64,000 bases of DNA, from contig OW051471.1 of the NCBI GenBank assembly GCA_932521025.1, positions 2,232,001-2,296,000 on the forward strand, written 5' to 3'. Source of the stretch: Oscheius onirici. Its lineage: Eukaryota > Nematoda > Chromadorea > Rhabditida > Rhabditidae. This document shows positions 9,534 through 19,205 of this stretch, one piece after another (positions within the stretch are counted from its first letter, which is position 1; every line of letters begins with the position of its first letter). A model generated the notes under the pieces. It was not told where the DNA came from. It did no database searches and saw only the letters and a program-made list of their open reading frames with translations. The position numbers and the translations under genes are program-made.

Positions 9534-11397
9534 CTATGCCCAGATCCGATGCTGTCGTGTACAGTCGAAGCAGTGGTAGGTGCGGAAGAGAATATCTGAC
9601 ATCGTGTCGACGTCGCTGGCCAGAGTGATGGCATTTTTAAGGACTAGAGAGCGGATGACGAGGGAGGGAGGCGACCACTGAAAAAAAAAGAAAAATGTAT
9701 GAGAAGTATTCAATGAGGCCTGTGGCGGCCACAGCAAGCCTGGCCTAACATTTTTCGAACTGTGGCTAAAAAAGAATCACCTTGAAGCAGCTATCACACT
9801 GCCAGCCTAGAGCGTCCATTTGAATCGTCCAGGGCAGAAAATCCTCGCGGAGACGGTGATTTCGGACAGCGCAAGCGGCTAGACTCTCGAGACTGGGAAC
9901 ACTGTGCGAATAGACGTCAGCATTGATCAGAAGATCGTCTCTTCTGGAATTTTTGGGTTTAGGGCCAAAAAAAGAGAAAAACTAACGGCTGAGGTCGATT
10001 GGCGCATCGTAACTTCTCTAGACGCATCCTGCTCAGGTACCAAGGAAGTGTGTGAATGCCAGTGTCGTTAATTTGGAGGACTTTTAGACGGGGCCAGAAG
10101 GACTGAAAAATAAGAGTTTTGTTTTCGGCCTAACATTTGTGGCGGACAAAACTGGCATGACCTTTGTCTAACTATGGCAGCCACAGAAGAAGCCGTTTAA
10201 CATTTTGGGCTTGCTGCGGCGGTTACCGCCGATTGTATAAAACAACTTACTCGTTTTGGAAGGACTTCCAGCTTGGGATTGTTGCTCAAATTGAGAGAAA
10301 CAAGAAATTTGGCCTGCTGAACGGCTTCCGGTACTGTCCGAAGTCGATTTGAGCTCATATTCAGTTCTATCAAGCTTGGAGGGAAGGCTATTTCTACCTA
10401 AATTTGATTTTTCCTAGAAAGCGGTATAAAATACTTACTGGCCACATGTCCAGCTCGTTTCCTGACAAATCTAGCGTCTTCAAATTGGCCAGTCGTCTCA
10501 CGAGACGGAATTTCCGTATTTCTTTCGCACTTTTACCCTAAAACCCATATTTTTGTGGGAAATGCCCAAAAAGACTACCAGTGAATTATTGGCTAAAATG
10601 AGCGTGGTCAAGTTGATGTTGGCGAACCAGCGCACGTCTACAGTACTCAAATTGCCTGAAAGAGAAGATTTTTAGCAAAAAAAATTCTAAAAACGTATAA
10701 TTTGCTGCGGAAAGCTGAGTCAACGACATGGGAAATTGTTTGGCATAATCCGTCCAATAGTGCCTATTTCCATCGCAATTCAGTCTCGTCTGAGTCCGTA
10801 TTTCCGTCGATTTTACCTGAAAAAAAATAGATTTTTTGCCAAAAAAAGGGAATCACACCTCCTTTATCGAGTCTATATTATCAATTTCCTTTCCTTCGCG
10901 AATTTTCTGAATATGGCGACAGAACAGAGCCAGACGGCTTGGATCGGCGTTCGAGATGAAAAGACGGATTGAGGGACAGGCAAAATCAAGAGTTGCCTTG
11001 CCGGCAGCCGAATGAGTCGTGATGAAGGATTGGATGTTTTGAGGAGAGAGCTGAAAAAGTCTTTTTTGATGAGGCCACAACCGAAATGTTTGTTTAACTG
11101 TGGCTGTTTAAAAAGGCTACAACCGAATGTCCCTAACATTAATGGCTTGCTGTGGCTGCCACAGCAAACTAAAAACTTGCTAATTACCTGAATAGCCGAC
11201 TGATTTCTCATCTTTGTCGTCGAGACTGATAGCTGATAGGTTTGTGGTCCATTTGAGGTCTAAAATATTGAAATTAGGTAAAATCCCGAAAATACCTTCA
11301 ATTTAGATTTTCCAATGGTCACGATGCCTTTGGAAGGCTTTCCTGGCTTCGCATTGCTCTTTATGGCTACTCCCAGTACACTGCAGTCGAGTTTCAT
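9534..11397 (-). CDS. lrr-1: LRR-1, leucine-rich-repeat substrate receptor of a cullin-2 ubiquitin ligase
   Basis: About ten exons from ATG at 11397 (MKLDCSVLG) to TAG at 9536-9534. An N-terminal domain (exons 11397-11296, 11259-11188, 11050-10859, 10816-10695) is followed by leucine-rich repeats (TTLILANNSL, LKTLDLSGNELDMWP, LIELNMSSNRL, LVSLNLSNNPKLEVLP, LKVLQINDTGIHTLP). The C-terminal region has paired cysteines (WQCDSCF, YHCFDC) and the LREDFLPW element in the place where LRR1 has its zinc-like C-terminal fold. This order and the MKL start match LRR1 (PPIL5), which recruits the CMG helicase to CUL2 during replication termination. One junction (about 10695/10655) does not keep phase in my model, so an intron border or base there is uncertain. 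Confidence 0.8.
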
Positions 11398-11416
11398 CTA
11401 TTTCTTAGGTTAAAAT

Positions 11417-11430
11417 CTGAAAAAGGTTGG
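11417..11430 (-). promoter_or_regulatory. Putative trans-splice acceptor of lrr-1
   Basis: Minus-strand CCTTTTTCAG ends 19 nt before the lrr-1 ATG, within the 160-bp gap after the TMEM229-family gene. No partner donor seen. Confidence 0.5.
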
Positions 11431-11557
11431 TTTTGATCGAAATTTTGAGATTTGAGAGAGAAAAGTGCTCAATTTCACGGAAAAGTGAAGGCATAGCGTT
11501 TATTCGATGTTTTTGTACACTTTTTTTTAGCGAAAAACTAGCTAAAGTGAGTGAAAA

Positions 11558-12347
11558 TCATTCCATTTTGGCTTCTGCAACGTCCAAAGCCCAGGCTGCA
11601 TGAAGTGCCGATCGAATTACGACAGTTTCACAGAGAATAGAGGCTAAATACCAGACGGGAATATACTCAAAAGTGATCAGACCCATGAAGTGGTATTGGG
11701 AATAGCTAAAACCTCGTTTTTAGGGCAAAAATAACTCCAAGATACCTCTCATAGTCCCAAGGACAGGCGTCCCACTGCTTCAGAATCCACCCAGAGGTAA
11801 ATTCCCACGAATAGGAGACAAAAACGTAGAGGAGAGCACGTAAATAGAGTGGAATTTCGTCCTGAATGTAACTTTTCGAATTTGGAGAGAAAGTAAAAGC
11901 GCTCCGATGAGAAAGGGGTTTTCTAACAATAAGAGCCACAACTGAAGGGGCATAATATTTGTGGCGGCCACAACTGATATCGCCTAACATTTGTCTAACT
12001 GTGGCTGCCAAAAAAGACACTGCGGAAGCGGACTAACATGACGGTAGCCACAGCTGAACTCTTTTAAAAATCAAATCACTTTTCTCACCTTCAGATTCAA
12101 GTAAAGTCTCTCAAGAGCAAAAATAGAAATCCCGTAGACAAAAAATATGTACATTGATGTCACGCCGACCAATTTTCTGTTCCCAAACTCCACGGCTTCC
12201 CAACAAGCAGTAAAACAGATCTAAACTCGCTCGTTATCATAATAATTTCCTTTAAAAAACCTCAGCCGCAATGCCTACAAGACCGTAGAGAAAGAATCTC
12301 TCAAAAATTGTCCATTTTCGAGCCTTTACAATGGGATGTTCTGTCAT
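11558..12347 (-). CDS. TMEM229: TMEM229-family multi-pass membrane protein
   Basis: Four exons (12347-12261, 12220-12089, 11861-11746, 11705-11558) give about 160 residues, the length of TMEM229B. Family hallmarks in order: RFFLYGLVGIAAEICFTA, KLVGVTSMYIFFVYGIS with LERLYL, RALLYVFVSYSWEFTSGW, LKQWDACPWDY and FMGLITFEYIPVWY. Four hydrophobic segments are visible. The molecular role of this family is not established; related bacterial proteins are grouped as putative ABC-transporter-associated membrane proteins. Intron 3 (11862-12088) holds the richest copy of the GC-rich intron module. The gene sits 160 bp upstream of lrr-1 and 280 bp downstream of the GM130 stop, all in one orientation. Confidence 0.88.
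11932..12055 (-). repeat. Intron module with GGCCACAAC and CCTAACATTTG blocks (type copy)
   Basis: Plus-strand reading shows GGCGGCCACAACTG, then GCCTAACATTTGT, then ACTGTGGCTGCC and GTAGCCACAGCTG. Similar clusters lie at about 8563-8612, 9079-9108, 9716-9765, 10128-10197, 11070-11165, 13008-13070, 14198-14282 and 15035-15172. All nine are inside introns of the four co-oriented genes from WDR83 to GM130. I saw none in exons and none outside 8.5-15.2 kb. The TGTGGC/GCCACA halves can pair with one another. Confidence 0.75.
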
Positions 12348-12370
12348 CTCTAGACCATAAAGTAAAAGTT
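12348..12370 (-). promoter_or_regulatory. Weak putative trans-splice acceptor of the TMEM229-family gene
   Basis: Minus-strand GGTCTAG followed by AG and ATG, preceded by CTTTTACTTT. It is weaker than the acceptors of its neighbours. Confidence 0.3.
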
Positions 12371-12627
12371 GAGAATATTAGGTAAGGAGCGTTAGATACA
12401 AGAAAAACTCTAAAAGAGGCTGAAAAGGCGAAAAATTCATTGGAATTTTTTCAGAAGAAAAAGAAATACAAGTATCACAGAGAAAAGTGACTGCACAGCG
12501 GGAAAGAAATGACTATAAACTGCCCGAAAGGTTATAGGGGTTCTTTTTCTATTTCTCTAAATTTACACACATTTTTGTTCATAAGATTGGTGGAAAGAAT
12601 TGATATACAAGTAGGGGCAAAAAGATT

Positions 12628-15600
12628 CTAGAGTTTTTTCAGCTCGCCAATGCAGTGGCTACAGTGCATATCGTCAGCTGATTTGACCGGTGTTGTCTGG
12701 AAAAATGTTTTTAGTTTTTTATTAATCAAAATTTAAAAATGAAGAAAAACGTACACTAATCTCGTCCAATATGTTGAAAATCCTCTGAACTTTGGCCTCA
12801 GTTCCTTCCAGTTGCGGCGACATTCTGCCTTCTTCCCGGTAGACCACTTCGCCATCTTTTTGTGAAGTTGGGCATTCGACTTGACTTGCATTCTCTTCAG
12901 AGACGAGAAGTGCCTCATCGCCGGTCATCTCGTCGATCGTGCTGTGACTGTAAGTGCGGTAGATCGAACGATTCAGAGGAGAAGCCTGGAAATGAGGTTT
13001 TAGTGAGTCTAACATTTTTGGTGGCCACAACCGGTCCCACCTAACATTTGATGCAGCGAAAGTTAGACGGGTCTTCAAAAACTTACACTTGGGAGATCCT
13101 TGCTCGTCAGCACCTCCTTCAGAGTCATCTGAAGTTCGCGACAACGCTCGACGACTCTCTGCTTTTCGGCTTCCATCGCCAGCAGCTGTTGATCCTTCAG
13201 ACGAAGCCTATCCTGGATGATTTTTCTCTGCTGATGGTAGAGAATCACGTGATCTCCAATCGTCTCGTTTTCCATCTAAAGCTAAACGTTTTTTGGTTAA
13301 AAAGGGGTCTTACCTGTAGCTGCTCGTTGATATGCTCAATTTTGTCTAAATTGTCCGAGAGTTCGGCATTTCGTCTCATCGACTCTGTGAACTTCTTCTC
13401 CAGCTCAACGCGAGCCCATTGCTCCAATTTTGGCCCAGAATAGTTTTGGGGAAAGCTAAACATGCTTTGTTTGATGAAAAAGTTGGAAAAAAGGTACCTG
13501 AGAACAGGCTCCGTCTCATCGACAACATCTTCCTGTACCTCGGACTCTTTTCTCTCTCTTCGCTCCAAAATGGGAGATTCGGCGGCTTCCATGGCTGTCT
13601 CAACTGCGGGCAGAGCGGTCAGACGGTCAGTCAGCTCAGATTCTCGCCTCTGGAGCTCGGAGAGGGACTAAAAATGGGGGATAAAATAATAATCATTTGG
13701 CATGCGTATCTAGAAAAAGAAAAAAAAAGCAAAGACCAGCCTCTCTGAGCTGCTCATTCTCGGTCGCCAGCTGGTTGACACGTGTCATGGCATGTCCGAG
13801 CTCTACGTGAATGCTGTTCTGGTTCTCGTCTTCGGCGTTGTTCATCATAATCTGGTTCATCTGCTCATTGCGGCCCTGGGACTGACGGAGCTCCTGACGC
13901 GTATCTGCCAGCTCGTGAAGAGCCTGAGCCAGTTTCTGTTGCAGCTCATGTTCCTTTTCCGTTCTCATGGCCAGTGCCTCAGCTTCGTTGGCTTCTAAAT
14001 CTTTTTTTGCAAAAAAAAAAAACGAAAAAAATACCCAAATGTTCAGAATCTTCCTGACTGCTGGACGAGTTGTGAGATTCGTTCTGAGCCAGCTGGTCAG
14101 TCAGTACACGGACCTGGTGCTCTGCCGCTTCTTTGTCCATTTCCATCTGCATTTTTTCGTTTGTGAGTACGAAAATTCTGGAAAAATTACGTATAGGGTG
14201 GCCACAACATATTCGACCTAATATTTGTGACTGTTGTAGCGGCCACTAGTGTCCGCCTAACATTGGTGTCGGCCACAAGACTACTTTTCTTCGCACAAAA
14301 CTCAAAAATTTACCTGTCTTCCGTCTCGAGAAGCTGTTCCTTCAATTCCTTATTCTGTGCCACAGCTCGAGAAACTGTCGCCTTTTCACTCTGGAGCTGT
14401 TCCGAGAGGAGAAGAAGCTCCTAATTTTAAAAACATACTAAAAAAAAGAAGAAAACAAACCGATTCGCTGGCCCTCGTCTCCGTAATTCTTTCTTCCAGC
14501 TGTCGCAGTTTGATCGACATGTTCAGAACTTCCTCATTTTTCATAGCGACGACGCTGCTGTATCGTTCAATCTGCTCTCCGGCCTCTTTTTTCTCCGTCA
14601 GCAGCTTGCTCGTCGTCTCGGAGAGTTTTTCCTCCAGGGAGCGAATCTTCTTGAGCTGTTCTTCGACCTGAGCATGATCAATTTGCGTCGGAGCTGTTTC
14701 CGAAGGCACGGCAGACTGCTGAAGATAGGTCAGCTGCATCTCGAGCTCTTGAGCACGACTTTCGAAGAATGAACGCTGTGCTTCGGTAGCTTCCAGCTAA
14801 TTGTGTTTTTTAGACGAAAAAAGGAGGAAACTAACTTCCTGGCGGAGACTTCCATTTCTCTCGGAGAGCTCAGTCGTATAGCGTTCAAACTGATGTGTAC
14901 TGGACTCGGAATCCTTGAGTACGGCGTCACGTTCCGTTTTTACTGCTAGCAGCTCGCTCGTCAGGGCTTCTAGGCGTTCTGAAAGTAGATTATTTATTGA
15001 AAAAGTAAAGAAATCAGCAGAAAACTCAAAAACCGCAACTGAATCGCAACATATTTGTATAACTTGGCCTACTACGGTGAAACCTACGTGGCTTAAAATT
15101 TGTGGCTAGCTGTGGAGGCCACAACCGAGACAGCCTAACATTTGCGGTTCTTTCTGGGGCCACAACCAAAACAAAATGCCTACCTGTTATTGCACGAATC
15201 TGGTCACTGGCTGCGGCCGTCTCGTCGGGACTCTGACTCTGATGTTTCGTCAACTGCTTCAGATGAAGACTCTTCATTTGGAGATCTTTCCTAACGGCCG
15301 TTAGCTCTTCATTCTGGGCGTCCCGTTCTTTTAGTAGAGCCTTTACACGGAGCTGAGCTTCACTCTTCTCATTCTGGACAGACATGGCCCGTGCCTGCGT
15401 CTCCGCGTTGATTCGACGCTGCTGTTCGAGTTCCGTGGCCTGGGCAGCCGTCAAAGCTAGCGCTTGTTCCAGCTTCTGACGCAAATTTCTCAGCTCCTGT
15501 TCCGTTTGAAATTGGACGGCGTCGGCCTGGACCTGAAAGATTGTTTTTAGATTTTGTTCCGCATTAACTTTCAAATGTTGTTAGAAGTTACAAAACAAAG

Positions 15601-16760
15601 ATCCTACCTTGATGTGACTGGTGGCAATCTGCTCGCATTGTTCTCTAGCTATTCGTAGCTCGGCCTGCAGAGTCGTCTTCTCTTCGACCAGGACCGAAAC
15701 TGCCTAAAAATTAACAACTTTTTAATCCAAAAAGACGGATGGCGCAGTGGTAGGAGGCGCCAGCGCTAATCTAAGGGTCCCAAGTTCGATCCCCGTCTCG
15801 GCCCAACCAAGACTTCTATCCTCTCTGAGGTCGGTACATTGGTAGTAGCTCTGCTACGAAGTAAAGGCGTTCCTAGAAAAGGTTGGGCAGCTTTGGAACG
15901 TTAACGCCCCGCGACCTGGCCTCTCGCAAGCCCCCGCAGTGGTACATCATTGAGGGACAGCGTAACGCAACGCAAGATGTAGGAGCTTGTACTCCTAGCT
16001 TAATTGCCTGCCGTTGATTCGGGAGAGAAACTTTACTTTACCCAAAAAGAATCAAAAACGAACGGATTGGAGCTGTAAAACTTGACTTTCTAGCTCGGAA
16101 TGAGCCCTATTTGAACTCATATGCGAATAGGCGGCGTGGAGATGGGCATAGTGGCCGTGCTGAAATTTTACCATTTTTTAGACTAAAAACACGACAATCA
16201 CCAAGTCTGAGAGCTGCTGTTTTGTCTGTTCGTAGGCCTGGATGGCTCCGTCGCGTTCCTGGACCAGACGAGCCTCGATGGCCGAAGAATAGGGATGAGT
16301 CATCTGAAAATGTTAGATTGTTCAGGATTGTTTGTAAAATTGCCAGCAAAAAAAATACTGTAATAATGAGCAACATCGACTCCAAAAACACACAATTTGG
16401 GCAGCTTCCTCCATCGGGACGCCATTTGTCATCACCACTGAAGAATTTATTGAGCTGACGGAGCTGGCGTTCGTCTGACGGTCAATATGTAAATTCTGAG
16501 CATTTTTAAAGATTTTCAGGCAACACGAATCGCTTACATAGCTCCCATTCGAAGTTACTACCTGAAAAGGTTCTCTTTCGGCATCGAGACGATCCATTGA
16601 CTGGACGGAGCCGTTGCTTAGCGAACTGCAGCGTCCGTCGTCAGTTTTGCGCTTATTTTCGAATTCTTTGAGCTAAAAGAACAAAACTTTGTCAAAACAA
16701 ACTGAAAAGTACCTTTTTACGAGCCAGAGCAAGTTTCTCGGCTCGATGAGGGTCGTTCAT
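12628..16760 (-). CDS. GOLGA2: GM130/GOLGA2 cis-Golgi coiled-coil protein
   Basis: About 17 exons from ATG at 16760 to TAG at 12630-12628. The start MNDPHRAEKLALARKKLKEF has the pattern of the GM130 N-terminus, a basic p115/importin-binding end (family knowledge). Long heptad-rich coiled coil follows. Exons 14420-14314 and 14177-14035 encode SRAVAQNKELKEQL then FVLTNEKMQMEM, matching a conserved GM130 stretch. Exon 13274-13087 encodes ETIGDHVILYHQQRKIIQDR, the conserved late block of GM130. The tail differs from vertebrates and ends with CSHC. GM130 tethers vesicles and holds p115 and GRASP65 at the cis-Golgi. A CTTTCAG acceptor lies 42 nt before the ATG. Introns hold a SINE (15734-16040) and three copies of the GC-rich module. 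It is the first gene of the probable operon. Confidence 0.87.
15734..16040 (+). mobile_element. tRNA-derived SINE inside a GM130 intron
   Basis: A tRNA-like head begins GACGGATGGCGCAGTGGTAG (A box) with B box AAGTTCGATCCCC at about 15781. The body of about 230 bp contains GAGGTCGGTACATTGGTAGT and GGCGTTCCTAGAAAAGG. A second copy of the same family lies inverted at about 36720-36957. It is antisense to the host gene. Confidence 0.8.
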
Positions 16761-16802
16761 TTGGATGCGGCAGCTTTTGGCATCGATTAGTGCACACAAG
16801 TC

Positions 16803-16815
16803 CTGAAAGAGAAGA
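16803..16815 (-). promoter_or_regulatory. Putative trans-splice acceptor of GM130
   Basis: Minus-strand CTTCTCTTTCAG, 42 nt upstream of the chosen ATG. It could also be a cis acceptor for an unseen non-coding 5' exon. Confidence 0.4.
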
Positions 16816-18111
16816 AATTATGGCCGAAAATGGAAGAAAAACAGAAAAGAGTGAAGAAGACAGGATCAATCCAGCAACATAGATGCTTCGTGTCAAAACG
16901 GGACTTGGAGCGCGTTTCTAGGCCATAAACAGGTGGAGAATCTCGTGGAATGGAAAGAAGCATTAAAAGAAGCCGGAGAAGTTTTCAGAGGAAAACAATG
17001 CTGGTTTTCGATGCCAATCTTCATCAAACAACTGGGAAAGTTGAGAACTTAACGTTTTCGGCGTTTTTCGACTTTTTTTAATTGTCAGATGTATGAAACT
17101 AGTGTTGTTTTTAACGCTGAATAGAATAAACACAATGAGGATACGAAAAAATGAGTGAAAAAAACTTGCAAATTGGAATAAAAGGAGCAAAACACTAAAA
17201 CTATTTGAAACAAAACAAAGAGGAAAAAGTTGTATCAGACTATGTAGTCACAGAACATGCCAAAACGGATAAACATTGTCTTAAATGGGTACCGAGGCCG
17301 CAAAGTTATGGTCTCATTTGCAAACAGACCAATGACCCTTTGGTCACGGAATATGAAAAAATTTTATGGGCGAGTAGGTCAAAACTTATTAGCAGACTGT
17401 ATGAGCGAGGTTCTTTTTTTCGTAACGGTTCCGTAATCAAAGACAGGAGAGACAAAGACGGTACAGGAACCGGCTCTTATTAGGTCGCCAATAAAGTCTT
17501 TAAAAAATGCTCATAACTTTCTCCAAACGAAATCGAGTAAACACGGTTAAAAAATGTAGGTCTACCCTAGGCCAAAACCTTCTATATGAGAGACCTGGAT
17601 ATTTTTTTCAAGTTCGAAGTTTTTGTTTGAAATTGCATGCTTTGTAATTGAACCAGCAGCCTACGGCAGCTTGCGCAGCCTCCGTATTTTGGCTATTAGT
17701 GAGAATCTCTTGGTTGTTCTACCTTCTAACTAAGTTCTTCCAGACGCGTTTCCATAAAAAAACTATCTCGTTCGATAAATGATATTAACATGACAATACT
17801 TGACATGTTACGCTAGTCTCGACAACTGTGCCTACAGACGGACGGGCGAACGGACACAATTGCACTTTAGTAAAGAAAGATAGAAAATGCGCACTGAGAT
17901 TAGATTGTTGAAAATGGAGAAAAAAACTCTTCACTTTCGTTTCGGCGGTCACTTTTTTCAGTTGGCGAGAGTATGTGTTCAGTTTGGTCAGAGTTTAGTG
18001 AGAGCAGGCGCTCAGTTTGGTCAGTTTGGATTCAAATACGCTTATTTAGTTCAATTTTATACGTACAACGATAGCAAATAATAAATGCCCAGCTAAACAT
18101 GAATGCAAATC
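16816..18111. other. No gene; dispersed-repeat fragments
   Basis: About 17758-17885 repeats the 7076-7150 fragment and the 5195-5240 fragment in inverted orientation (GACGGACGGGCGAACGGACA, TTTACTAAAGAAAG...). Remaining open frames lack splice support. Confidence 0.4.
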
Positions 18112-18310
18112 TGGATCTGTGAAAAAATGGATTCTTTGAAGAGAAAGGGATTTGCCTTTGCCCCTTGTTTTACTGAATTCAACCGGACAAAAATGGAATA
18201 ATGCTATTGTTCTTTTCGTTTGTACTTATAGTTTGAACTACGCAACTGGACAAAAGTGAACAATAGTTCTTACAAAAGCCAAATCCTCGTCTTTTCTCAT
18301 AGAATCACTT
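18112..18310 (-). repeat. Dispersed repeat family R1, copy 3
   Basis: Same orientation as copy 1: it starts TCTGGATCTGTGAAAAAATG, has CAACCGGACAAAAATG in the middle and ends TTTTCTCATAGAATCACT. Confidence 0.7.
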
Positions 18311-18648
18311 TTATCGTCTGTTCCAGAAACTGTGGAAGAGTGAAGAAGAAACTCTAGAAGAGTACGTCCAGTTAGGTATAAAAATTTCAGAACACCTTTT
18401 CTAGAGAATCCCGTTGTTTTTCTTCAGATTTTCAGTCTACTCGTTGTATCAGGTATCAACTAGTTCGTTTGTTTCCAGATTCAGTGTATTTTCAGTAGCT
18501 GTACTTCTGTCACTAACCTCTTCTAGAACAGTCAAAGATCCTAATCCGTGCCCCCAACAGAGTCATGCCTCTAAAAATAACGTGAAGTTACATTGATCAG
18601 GGGCTTTCCGGATGCTGGAGGTTTTGAAAATCTGGGCAAAAAAAAATT

Positions 18649-19205
18649 GATCGGGCGGGAGTTCGAACCGGCAAATTCTCTGTCCTCGAGAATCTGGCCG
18701 TGATCGTCTTTCCCGTTCCGCAGCATATGGCCGTCCTCGTTCGCTTCGTCCTCAAGCATCCGGCCGTCGACATCGAACACGTTCTGAGGAAACCGGCCGT
18801 CGTCGAGGAGACTCCCGTCCTCCTCTCGGAATTCGAGAAGATTTTCTGCCTCGTCCTGCCTCAGCTGCTCCTACCGAAGCCATTCCGGCGAACCTGCTAC
18901 TCCCGGGCGCCATCGGTGCGCTGTCGATGAGCGACCTGGAAAACGTCAGCCGAGCTCTTCAGCAGGAGAAGGAACGTCGCGCTCTGGAGGACCAAGCTCA
19001 GAATCTGTCTCCGACACCGGCCCCTACGAGACCTGAAGAGAACGACGCTGTCGGAGAAGCCCTCGACTATGCCATCACTCAAAGAGGTACTCCGAATGCT
19101 CCCAAGAACTCGCCGACCGAGGACAGCCCGACCAACAAGAAGGTTCGAGAGAAGAAGGACAGCAACAACCGATGGAAGCTAGACGACTTCTATAATGAAG
19201 ATTGA
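18649..19205 (+). CDS. 3' end of an unrecognised, charged low-complexity protein
   Basis: One frame is open from a stop near 18648 to TGA at 19203-19205. The credible part starts at an acceptor-like CTGCCTCAG near 18863 and reads AAPTEAIPANLLLPG, a short helix with DLENVSRALQQEKERRALED, a Ser/Thr/Pro-rich stretch and the end WKLDDFYNED. An AATAAA signal follows 4 nt after the stop, so this is a true gene end. Upstream exons are not resolved; the GC-rich segment before 18830 contains a 33-nt repeat. From 18955 onward the exon lies in the right arm of the inverted duplication, whose left arm carries a truncated copy. Family not recognised. Confidence 0.5.
18696..18830 (+). repeat. Tandem 33-nt degenerate minisatellite
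   Basis: GGCCGT occurs at 18696, 18729, 18762 and 18795, exactly 33 nt apart, with weaker similarity around it. In both strands this gives an 11-residue periodicity (for example MAVLVRFVLKH then PAVDIEHVLRK in one plus frame, and DGRMLEDEANE then DGHMLRNGKDD in one minus frame). Confidence 0.6.

Noticed and set aside
12862-14671. Plus-strand frames of 60-130 residues opposite GM130
   Set aside because: They are antisense shadows of the coiled-coil exons; the minus-strand frames carry the family motifs and splice sites.
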